From: JAPSGM01 sp036258735
Lineage (GTDB): Bacteria > Chloroflexota > Limnocylindria > QHBO01
Length of the DNA stretch: 13,801 nucleotides
NCBI GenBank assembly: GCA_036258735.1
Contig: DATADC010000116.1
Span: 1 to 13,801 of the forward strand
Reading direction: 5' to 3'
Part shown: in pieces, positions 1-5,638 of the stretch
How the letters are laid out: the number at the start of each line of letters is the position of its first letter
Position numbering within the stretch: position 1 is the stretch's first letter
The notes under the pieces: generated by a model
Told to the model about the DNA's origin: nothing
Database searches by the model: none
Seen by the model: only the letters and a program-made list of their open reading frames with translations
Made by a program: the position numbers and the translations under genes

Positions 1-491
1 GCGTCGCGCAGGAGGCGCTCGGCGGTCTCGCGGTCGAAGGGCGCGTGAGTGCCACAGGCCAGCACCTCTCGACCCAGGCCGCCGGCCCTCAACAGGCCCT
101 GCACCGTCCGGGCGTGACGGTCCTCGCCCGCGTGCGAGGCGGCCATGATGGCCAGCGCCTCGGTCGGCGCGGGAAAGTCGTAGGCGTCGAAGCGCCCCGA
201 GGTGACGAACGGCGCGAGCTGGAACGGCTTGGCCGAGGAACGCAGGTAAACGAACGTGTCCGCGTCGCCGGCCGAGGCTACCAACTCCCCGTCGGCGGCC
301 ACGACCGCCACGGCCCCGCGGTGGCGCGACTCGACGTGGTCCCCGCGCCTGACCTCGACCAGGACGGGAGCGGCCGACGAGCGGGCGCGCCGGGTGCTAG
401 GCGTTGCCGGGGCCGGTCGCCTGGCGCTCGCCGGCCGTGGCTCCCTCGCGGTCCTGCTTGGAGAAGATCGAGCCCTGGCCCGTCGCGGCAC
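1..491 (-). CDS. Asparaginase II family protein, C-terminally truncated by the window edge
   Basis: The minus strand reads openly from about 398 to position 1 as the N-terminal third of an asparaginase-II (AnsA/ReAV-type, Asparaginase_II family) protein. Recognisable segments in order are PVLVEVRRGDHVESRHRG, the Ser-x-x-Lys motif in LRSSAKPFQLAP, ASHAGED (family SHSGE) and LACGTHAPFD (family CGPHWP). The family hydrolyses L-asparagine to aspartate and ammonia in the cytoplasm, using a Ser/Lys pair and conserved cysteines; Ser, Lys and one Cys are present here. Homology starts near position 365. No ATG, GTG or TTG lies in frame just upstream of it. The nearest canonical in-frame start is a GTG at 489-491, which would overlap the bactofilin 3' end and add about 35 low-complexity residues with no clear ribosome site, so the 5' end is uncertain. 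It is probably co-transcribed with bactofilin. Function by homology is firm; the start is not. Confidence 0.8.
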   Translation of the reverse strand, partial: MPRRARARSSPSRTAREPRPASARRPAPATPSTRRARSSAAPVLVEVRRGDHVESRHRGAVAVVAADGELVASAGDADTFVYLRSSAKPFQLAPFVTSGRFDAYDFPAPTEALAIMAASHAGEDRHARTVQGLLRAGGLGREVLACGTHAPFDRETAERLLRD

Positions 492-1026
492 TCGCCGAGG
501 GCGGCTCGGGAGCCGGCTTGGCCTGCGACTGGCCGCCGGTGGCCTGGCTCGCGGGCCGTGGCGCCGCGGCGCCTTCGGCCGACATGACGACCGAGCCCTC
601 CCAGTGGGCGCCCTCCTTGACGACCAGGACCTGGGTCTTGACCTTGCCCTTGACCCGACCCGTGGAGCCGATCTCGAAGCGCCCGCCGCAGTCCACATCA
701 CCTTCGTAATCGCCGTTGATGATCACATTGTGGGCCGTGATGGCGCTGCGGACCCGTGCCTGCGGGCTGATGATGAGCGTGCCCTGGCACTCGATCTCCC
801 CCTGGGCCTCGCCCTCGATGCGCAGGTCGCGATCCGAGACGTACTTGCCGTTGAATCGGGCGTGCGGGTCGATCACGCTCTCGTTGCCGGCCTCGCTGCG
901 GCGGTACTCGGTAGGTGAAGGGGTCACGTCGACCTCACTCGTAAGGCTGTCTGGGTACAGGTTGCCGACCACGTCCTCGCGCGACAGGGCGTCGGACTTG
1001 TTGTCTCGCTTTGATCCGAAGACCAC
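397..1026 (-). CDS. Bactofilin (polymer-forming cytoskeletal protein)
   Basis: The 209-residue product is a bactofilin: a short beta-helical protein that self-assembles into filaments without nucleotide and scaffolds cell-shape or envelope functions at the inner membrane. The core spans about residues 50-149 and shows the repeating short beta-strand/glycine pattern of the family (VSDRDLRIEGEAQGEIEC, VIINGDYEGDVDCGGRFEI, STGRVKGKVKTQVLVVKEGA). It is flanked by a charged, disordered N-terminus and an Ala/Pro/Gln-rich C-terminal tail, as is usual for bactofilins. I chose the GTG at 1024-1026 because AAGGAGGAG (1033-1041) lies 6 nt upstream, an almost perfect Shine-Dalgarno. A TTG at 1042-1044 extends the frame but would translate the Shine-Dalgarno itself. 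A possible -10 (TAGGCT) is at 1096-1101 on the minus strand, giving a leader of about 60 nt. The asparaginase frame overlaps or abuts its 3' end. Confidence 0.93.
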   Translation of the reverse strand: MVFGSKRDNKSDALSREDVVGNLYPDSLTSEVDVTPSPTEYRRSEAGNESVIDPHARFNGKYVSDRDLRIEGEAQGEIECQGTLIISPQARVRSAITAHNVIINGDYEGDVDCGGRFEIGSTGRVKGKVKTQVLVVKEGAHWEGSVVMSAEGAAAPRPASQATGGQSQAKPAPEPPSASAATGQGSIFSKQDREGATAGERQATGPGNA

Positions 1027-1032
1027 TGCTGG

Positions 1033-1041
1033 CTCCTCCTT
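1033..1041 (-). promoter_or_regulatory. Strong Shine-Dalgarno of bactofilin gene
   Basis: On the minus strand AAGGAGGAG precedes the GTG at 1024-1026 with a 6-nt spacer (CCAGCA). It is the best ribosome-binding site in the window and decides the start in favour of GTG over the upstream in-frame TTG at 1042-1044. Confidence 0.8.
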
Positions 1042-1095
1042 CAAGCGGCGACGGCCTGGGCACGCCGGTCGTGCAGCGTTCCTGCAAGGACCGAT

Positions 1096-1101
1096 AGCCT
1101 A
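1096..1101 (-). promoter_or_regulatory. Possible -10 element for bactofilin operon
   Basis: TAGGCT on the minus strand fits TANNNT and lies about 70 nt upstream of the bactofilin GTG, within the 108-bp divergent spacer shared with the DUF2332 gene. No clear -35 is visible. Weak evidence, based on the motif alone. Confidence 0.3.
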
Positions 1102-1134
1102 GCAGCCCGCCCCCACGCGAGATAGCCCGGACCG

Positions 1135-2286
1135 ATGCAGCGGCCTCCCTCCGAAGACGACCCCGCGGCCCTCAACGCGCTGCTCGAGGAGTTCCGCCGC
1201 TTCGGCCGCCACGAGATCCCGCCGCAGGGATCGGCGGTCTACGCAGCACTGTGCGAGGCACTCGCCGACGACCCGCATCGAGCCGCGCTGGCGCTCGCCG
1301 CGCGGCCGGCGTTTCGCGGGCCGCTCATCCTGCTCGCGGCCGTTCACCACCTGCTGCTGTCGGGCGTGCCCGCACCACTCGCCGCGTACTACCCCAGCGT
1401 CGCCGGCGACGCCGCGCGTCCGGTGGACGGCGGCCTGTACCCGGCCTTCGCCGCGTTCGTGGACGAGCATCGGGACGAGGTGCTGCGCCTGGTTGCCACG
1501 CGCTCCACGCAGACCAACGAGGCGCGGCGCACCGTCGTCACGCTGCCCGCCCTGGGACTGGTCCACCAGCGGGATCGCCGGCCGCTGGCGCTGCTCGAGG
1601 TAGGGGCCAGCGCCGGGCTGTGCCTGCTTCCCGACCGATACGGCTACCGCATCGGTGCCCTCGTGGCCGGGGACCCGGCGTCGCCGGTGCAGGTCGACTG
1701 CGAGGTCAGGGGCGACCTGGTGCCCCCGGTCCCGCCGGTCGTGCCGCCCATTGCGTGGCGGCTCGGCGTGGACCTGAACCCGCTCGACGTTCGCGACCCG
1801 GACACGCGCGGCTGGCTGCGCGCGCTGGTGTGGCCCGAGCATCGGGACCGGCTGGCCCTCCTTGACGCGGCGCTCGGCGTCGCCGGCCACGACCCGCCGG
1901 CCGTCACCCGCGGTGACCTGGTCGACGACCTGCCGCGCCTCGTGGCGCGCGCGCCGCACGATGCGATCCTGGTCGTCACGTCCACCTGGACGCTCGCATA
2001 CCTCGACCCCGAGGAGCGGCTGGCGTTCATCGACGGCCTGGGGCGGGAGGCCGCATCGGCCCGCCGCGACATCTGGCTGGTCGCCGGCGAGGGACGCTCG
2101 GTCCTGGCCAGCCTCGAGCTGGGCGTGGCGGAGGCGCCCGCCGACGGCAGCTACGGCGGCTCGATGCTCTCGCTTCATCGGTTCGGCGCGGACGGGCGCA
2201 CCGAGCATCGGCTCCTGGCCGAGACCCATCCGCACGGCCGGTGGATTCGCTGGCTGGATCAGTCGACCGCGGGGAGGCGCGCGTAG
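1135..2286 (+). CDS. DUF2332 family protein (methyltransferase-like motif)
   Basis: The 383-residue product matches the DUF2332 family, widespread in actinobacteria and of unknown biochemical function. Family hallmarks visible are TQTNEARR (residues 125-132), LLEVGASAGLCLLPDRYGY (153-171) and the C-terminal half with TSTWTLAYLDPEERLAF and WLVAGEG. The E-V-G-x-S-x-G-L stretch resembles motif I of Rossmann-fold SAM-dependent methyltransferases, so a methyltransferase-like fold is a reasonable inference, but no activity can be claimed. There is no signal peptide, so it is likely cytoplasmic. No Shine-Dalgarno precedes the ATG; TAGCCC at 1123-1128 ends 6 nt before it and may be a degenerate -10 of a leaderless transcript. 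The gene is divergent from bactofilin and stops 12 nt before upp, but upp appears to carry its own promoter. Confidence 0.9.
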   Translation: MQRPPSEDDPAALNALLEEFRRFGRHEIPPQGSAVYAALCEALADDPHRAALALAARPAFRGPLILLAAVHHLLLSGVPAPLAAYYPSVAGDAARPVDGGLYPAFAAFVDEHRDEVLRLVATRSTQTNEARRTVVTLPALGLVHQRDRRPLALLEVGASAGLCLLPDRYGYRIGALVAGDPASPVQVDCEVRGDLVPPVPPVVPPIAWRLGVDLNPLDVRDPDTRGWLRALVWPEHRDRLALLDAALGVAGHDPPAVTRGDLVDDLPRLVARAPHDAILVVTSTWTLAYLDPEERLAFIDGLGREAASARRDIWLVAGEGRSVLASLELGVAEAPADGSYGGSMLSLHRFGADGRTEHRLLAETHPHGRWIRWLDQSTAGRRA

Positions 2287-2289
2287 AAT
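2284..2289 (+). promoter_or_regulatory. Probable -10 hexamer of upp, overlapping the DUF2332 stop codon
   Basis: TAGAAT matches the -10 consensus in 5 of 6 positions and ends 9 nt before the upp ATG, placing the transcription start at or next to the start codon (leaderless). Its first three bases are the TAG stop of the DUF2332 gene. A weak -35 candidate, GTCGAC, lies 16 nt upstream at 2262-2267. There is no Shine-Dalgarno before upp. Confidence 0.55.
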
Positions 2290-2298
2290 CGGCGCCGC

Positions 2299-3030
2299 AT
2301 GGAACTGGCCGCCCGGTACCCGAGCCTGCACGTCAGCAGCCATCCGCTGGTCGCCCACAAGCTGGCGATCCTGCGCGACGTCGACACCGAGCCCAAGAAG
2401 TTCCGGGAGCTGGTCCGCGAGCTCACCTGGCTGCTCGGCTACGAGGCGATGGCAGACCTCGCCACCCGCGCCCGGCCGGTCACGACGCCGCTGGAGGAGA
2501 TGGAGGGCGCCCAGGTGGATCCAGCGGTCGGCCTCGTGCCCGTGCTGCGCGCCGGGATCGGCATGGTGGACGCCATGCTGGAGCTCATCCCCACCGCGCA
2601 GGTGTGGCACATCGGGCTCTACCGCGACGAGCGCACGCTCAAGCCGGTCGAGTACTACAACAAGCTCCCCGATGCCGCCACGGTCCAGGTCTGCCTCATC
2701 CTGGACCCGATGCTTGCCACCGGCGGCTCGTCGGCCGCGACGGTCGACATCCTCAAGGCCTGGGGCGCGGCACGCATCAAGCAGGTCAGCCTGATCGCCG
2801 CCCCGGAGGGCGTCGCGACGCTGTCCGGCCAGCACCCGGACGTGGACATCCACGTTGGCGCGGTCGACCGCTCGCTGAACGAGCGTGGCTACATCGTGCC
2901 AGGACTGGGCGACGCCGGCGATCGCCAGTTCGGCACCTTCGCCGGGCCCTCGTCCGAGCCCGGCCACGAGCGTGGCGACGAGGCAGCCGAGGTCGTTCGG
3001 CGCCTCCAGCGCAACCTTGGCGAGGGATGA
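2299..3030 (+). CDS. upp: Uracil phosphoribosyltransferase
   Basis: This 243-residue enzyme converts uracil and PRPP to UMP and pyrophosphate in pyrimidine salvage, in the cytoplasm. The whole family architecture is present: HPLVAHKLAILRD (15-27), the FRELVRELTWLLGYEA helix (35-50), VLRAGIGM (82-89), the YNKLP flexible loop (120-124), the PRPP-binding loop LILDPMLATGGS (133-144) and the uracil-binding C-terminal segment GYIVPGLGDAGDRQFGT (197-213). Bacterial family members are about 208-210 residues and end near this point; here roughly 30 extra residues follow, charged and probably helical (RGDEAAEVVRRLQRN). The ATG fits the family N-terminus. No Shine-Dalgarno is visible, but a good -10 sits 9 nt upstream, suggesting leaderless translation. 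A long inverted repeat follows 6 nt after the stop. Confidence 0.96.
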   Translation: MELAARYPSLHVSSHPLVAHKLAILRDVDTEPKKFRELVRELTWLLGYEAMADLATRARPVTTPLEEMEGAQVDPAVGLVPVLRAGIGMVDAMLELIPTAQVWHIGLYRDERTLKPVEYYNKLPDAATVQVCLILDPMLATGGSSAATVDILKAWGAARIKQVSLIAAPEGVATLSGQHPDVDIHVGAVDRSLNERGYIVPGLGDAGDRQFGTFAGPSSEPGHERGDEAAEVVRRLQRNLGEG

Positions 3031-3036
3031 CGAAAT

Positions 3037-3103
3037 GTCCCGAAGGAACCGCCACCGGTACCGTTGATGCAATCTCCGGTGCCGTTGGCTGCCCCTTCGG
3101 GAC
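3037..3103 (+). terminator. Long inverted repeat just after upp (possible transcript-end stem-loop)
   Basis: GTCCCGAAGG (3037-3046) is perfectly complementary to CCTTCGGGAC (3094-3103). The 47-nt interior can pair further around CGCCACCGG and CCGGTGCCG (8 of 9 positions). It begins 6 nt after the upp stop. There is no U-tract, so it is not a classical intrinsic terminator; it could be a Rho-assisted or 3'-end-protecting structure. Confidence 0.4.
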
Positions 3104-3145
3104 GACCGCAGCATACGGGCGCCGGCGATCCTCCGGCAATCCCCC

Positions 3146-3206
3146 TTATCCCCGGAGTTTGGGCGCCTCTCGGCGCTTATCCACAGCTTGTCCCCAACGT
3201 GGACAT
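3146..3206. promoter_or_regulatory. Cluster of DnaA-box-like nonamers
   Basis: TTATCCACA at 3177-3185 is a perfect match to the bacterial DnaA box TTATNCACA. Near matches lie on either side: TTATCCCCG (3146-3154), TTGTCCCCA (3188-3196, close to the actinobacterial TTGTCCACA) and, on the minus strand, ATGTCCACG (3198-3206). The last two also form a TGTCC-N7-GGACA inverted repeat (3189-3205). Four boxes in about 60 bp is suggestive, but dnaA, dnaN or other origin genes are not in the window and the local sequence is not AT-rich. Confidence 0.4.
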
Positions 3207-3270
3207 TGATGCCCCGATGATGTGCCACTAAGCGGCAGCACAGCGGCGCGGCCCCGCCGGCTGATGCCAA

Positions 3271-3440
3271 TGGGGTAATCAGATCGAGCAGCTGCGCGGC
3301 GCCCGGTTGGGTTTGATTCGCTGGGGTAATCAGATCCCGCAGCTGGGCGCCTTCCGGTTCGGTTCGATGCGACTGGGTGCATCAGGTCGCGCAGGAGAGG
3401 CGCGACCCGCGCGATCTAAACCACCCATGTGAATCAGAGC
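3271..3440. repeat. Degenerate ~51-bp tandem repeat, 2 clear and 1-2 decayed copies
   Basis: Copies start at 3271, 3322 and 3374, with a possible fourth remnant at about 3427. Copies 1 and 2 share the exact 15-mer TGGGGTAATCAGATC followed by a GCAGCTG block and are about 80 % identical over 51 bp. Copy 3 keeps the register at its start (TGGGTGCATCAGGTCGCGCAG) and then diverges. The spacing drifts (51, 52, about 53), so the repeat is not in a constant reading frame. Confidence 0.7.
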
Positions 3441-3454
3441 CCGGCCCCGGGCCG

Positions 3455-5557
3455 TCAGGCCTGGCCTTCTCCCGACGATCGGTCGCCGTCGCCGTGCCCA
3501 TTGCCCGCCTGCCATGCACGGTGCGGGCTGGACAGCGATGGCTCGGGCACGCGGGCCGGCTTCTCGGCCGGCTGCTCCTCCGGCGCGCGCTCGGGCGTGC
3601 GTGGCTCGAGGGGAGCGCGGCGGGCCTCGCGAGTGGGCGCCATCGGCTCTTCCATCACCTGCTCGGCGTGGATGATGTGCATGACGGCGTTGATGAGCGC
3701 CAGGTGCGTGAAGGCCTGCGGGAAGTTGCCCAGGTGGCGACCGGTCTCCGGCTCGATCTCCTCGCCGTAGAGGTCGAGCGGGCTGGCCAGCGACAGCAGG
3801 CGCTCGCACAGGCGCCGCGCCCGATCGAGCTCGCCGATCTCGACCAGTGCCGACACCAGCCAGAACGAGCAGATGGTGAAGGTGCCCTCCTCGCCGGACA
3901 GGCCGTCATCAGTCTGCTCGGTCCGGTAGCGCAGGACCAGCCCGTTCTCGGTCAGCTCGTCGGCGATGGCCAGCACCGTGGCCCGCACCCGTTCGTCCTC
4001 CGGCGGCAGGAAGCGAACCAGCGGCATCAGCAGCAGCGAGGCGTCCAGGGCGTCGGTGTCGTAGTGCTGCGTGAACACGCCGCGCGGGTCCACGCCGCGC
4101 TGGCAGATGTCTTCGTGGATCTCCGCAGCCGCGGCGTCCCACCGCTCGGCGAGCTCGGTCTCCTGGCGCAGGCGAGCCAGGCGGGCGCCGCGGTCAGCCG
4201 CCACCCAGCACATCATCTTGGAGCTGGTGAAGTGCTTGGGCTCGCCGCGCACCTCCCACATGCCCCGGTCCGGCTCGCGCCAGTGGGCCAGGGCGGCCTC
4301 CACCTGCCGCTTGAGGATGGGCCAGATGGACTCGTCGAGGTGGTCGCGCGACTTGGTGTGCAGGTACACCGAGTCGAGCACGGCGCCCCACATGTCGTGC
4401 TGGCGCTGGCGGTAGGCGCCGTTGCCGATGCGCACCGGCCGCGCCCCCTCGTATCCCGACAGGTGCGGAAGCTCCTTCTCGGGAAGCTCGCGCTCGCCTC
4501 CGACCCCGTACATGATCTGGAGGTCCGCGTCGCCGCCGGCCACCTCGGCGATGAAGTACATGAAGTCGCTGGCCTCCCAGTCGAACCCGAGCGTGTACAG
4601 GCCCCACAGCGCGAAGGTCGAATCGCGGATCCACGAGTAGCGGTAGTCCCAGTTGCGCTCGCCACCGGGGGTCTCGGGCAGTGACGTGGTGGGCGCCGCG
4701 ATCACGGCACCGCTGGGCGCGTAGATCAGGCCGCGCAGCGTCAGGGCCGAGCGCTCGAGGTAGCTGCGCCACGGGTGGTCTGGGAAGTGGCCACGCGCCA
4801 GCCAGTGCTGCCAGTGGTGCGCCGTCCAGACCAGGCGCCGGTACGCATCCTCGCTGGTCTGCGGCGCGACGGGGAGGCCCCATGAGAGCGCCACGAAGCG
4901 CGTCTGGCCCTCCTTGATCAGAGTGCGAGCGATGGCCTTGGGGCCCTCGAAGCCGATGTTCATGTCGCTGGTGAGCATCAGCTCCACGTCGCTCTGGGAG
5001 CAGCGGCAGACGCCCTGGTGATAGCCCTCGCCGGAGTACTGCCAGAGGCCGAAGGTGGTGCCGTACTCGAAGCGCGGCTCGCAGTCCATGGTCAGCTGCA
5101 CCTCCCCGTTCACGCAGCGGACCATGCGCAGCAGGATGTGCTCGGCGTCGTAGTCGGTGGGGGCGCGGCGCTGGGAGCGGGAGCGCGTCTCGTCGCTGCG
5201 CCACGGCCCGATGAGCATCACGTCGCGGACGATGATCCAGCCGGTGGACGTGCCCCAGCTGGTCTCGAGCACCATGGTGCCCGGCACGTAGCGGCGCGAC
5301 GCCGGGACGTTCACGTCCGCCGGGCCGATGCGGAACCCGCCGGCGTCGCGGTCCAGGATGGAGCCGAAGACGCTGGGTGAGTCGAAGCGCGGCGCGCACA
5401 GCCATTCCACGTTGCCGCTCGGAGCGACCAGGGCGCCGGTCTCACAGTCGGACAGGAACCCGTACTCGGCGATTGGCGGGAACGGCGAGCCGCCGTACCT
5501 GGCTGCGCCGCGCGCACCCATCGGGCCCATGGATCCCATCCGCCGGTGAACGGCCAT
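3455..5557 (-). CDS. Glycoside hydrolase family 15 protein (trehalase/glucoamylase-like)
   Basis: The 700-residue product has the bacterial GH15 layout: an N-terminal beta-sandwich (about residues 28-265, opening IAEYGFLSDCETGALVAPSG) followed by an (alpha/alpha)6 barrel (about 270-635). The barrel carries GGERNWDYRYSWIRDS (298-313), the catalytic acid Glu435 in MWEVRG and the catalytic base in GEEGTF (Glu556/557). These inverting enzymes release glucose from alpha-glucosides. The close resemblance to mycobacterial-type GH15 trehalases makes trehalose a likely substrate, but glucoamylase activity cannot be excluded. No signal peptide is visible, so it is probably cytoplasmic. The last ~60 residues (after EQVMEEP) form a Pro/Glu/Arg-rich disordered tail. 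The ATG at 5555-5557 gives the longest frame; Met7, Met10 or Met13 would also retain the domain. TAAGAC ends 6 nt upstream, a possible leaderless -10. The gene is divergent from mdh. Confidence 0.92.
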   Translation of the reverse strand: MAVHRRMGSMGPMGARGAARYGGSPFPPIAEYGFLSDCETGALVAPSGNVEWLCAPRFDSPSVFGSILDRDAGGFRIGPADVNVPASRRYVPGTMVLETSWGTSTGWIIVRDVMLIGPWRSDETRSRSQRRAPTDYDAEHILLRMVRCVNGEVQLTMDCEPRFEYGTTFGLWQYSGEGYHQGVCRCSQSDVELMLTSDMNIGFEGPKAIARTLIKEGQTRFVALSWGLPVAPQTSEDAYRRLVWTAHHWQHWLARGHFPDHPWRSYLERSALTLRGLIYAPSGAVIAAPTTSLPETPGGERNWDYRYSWIRDSTFALWGLYTLGFDWEASDFMYFIAEVAGGDADLQIMYGVGGERELPEKELPHLSGYEGARPVRIGNGAYRQRQHDMWGAVLDSVYLHTKSRDHLDESIWPILKRQVEAALAHWREPDRGMWEVRGEPKHFTSSKMMCWVAADRGARLARLRQETELAERWDAAAAEIHEDICQRGVDPRGVFTQHYDTDALDASLLLMPLVRFLPPEDERVRATVLAIADELTENGLVLRYRTEQTDDGLSGEEGTFTICSFWLVSALVEIGELDRARRLCERLLSLASPLDLYGEEIEPETGRHLGNFPQAFTHLALINAVMHIIHAEQVMEEPMAPTREARRAPLEPRTPERAPEEQPAEKPARVPEPSLSSPHRAWQAGNGHGDGDRSSGEGQA

Positions 5558-5563
5558 CGGTGA

Positions 5564-5569
5564 GTCTTA
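5564..5569 (-). promoter_or_regulatory. Possible -10 element for the GH15 gene
   Basis: On the minus strand TAAGAC (followed by T) ends 6 nt before the GH15 ATG. It matches TANNNT imperfectly, and no -35 or Shine-Dalgarno is evident. It fits the leaderless pattern seen at other genes here, but is weaker. Confidence 0.3.
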
Positions 5570-5625
5570 CCACGACGGCAAGCGGCGCGCCATCCCCCGC
5601 GGCGGGCTCGGCGTACTGCCTGCGC

Positions 5626-5631
5626 TACACT
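5626..5631 (+). promoter_or_regulatory. Probable -10 hexamer of the mdh-gltA operon (leaderless)
   Basis: TACACT fits TANNNT and ends 7 nt before the mdh ATG, so transcription would begin at or beside the start codon. No Shine-Dalgarno lies between. No convincing -35 is seen 16-18 nt upstream. Confidence 0.5.
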
Positions 5632-5638
5632 CGGGCCA

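Larger units (their letters stand above)
3031..3454. other. Non-coding convergent intergenic region with inverted repeats, DnaA-box-like sites and tandem repeats
   Basis: This 424-bp gap separates the convergent upp and GH15 genes. I see no credible reading frame: short open frames lack family similarity, and differences between the repeat copies fall on all codon positions. It holds, in order, a 10-bp inverted repeat (3037-3103), a CTCCGG/CCGGAG hairpin (3131-3157), a GCGCC/GGCGC hairpin (3163-3176), DnaA-box-like nonamers (3146-3206) and a degenerate repeat of about 51 bp (3271-3440). Just beyond the GH15 stop is a short GC-rich stem, GGCCC/GGGCC (3442-3452). There is no T-tract. Confidence 0.7.

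Noticed and set aside
1099..3270. A 723-codon open frame on the minus strand opposite DUF2332 and upp
   Set aside because: It is the mirror of two well-supported plus-strand genes; its product is Arg/Gly/Asp-rich with no family similarity, as is common in GC-rich DNA.
3301..3371. tRNA remnant, from T-arm-like GGTTTGATTC and GGTTCGATG within the repeats
   Set aside because: No acceptor, anticodon or D-arm pairing could be found around either copy; the resemblance is confined to a few bases.
3271..3440. CRISPR array
   Set aside because: The repeats are contiguous and degenerate with no unique spacers between conserved units, and there are no cas genes in the window.
3377..4684. A 435-codon plus-strand open frame opposite the GH15 gene
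   Set aside because: The minus strand encodes a complete GH15 enzyme with both catalytic glutamates; the plus frame has no recognisable domain.
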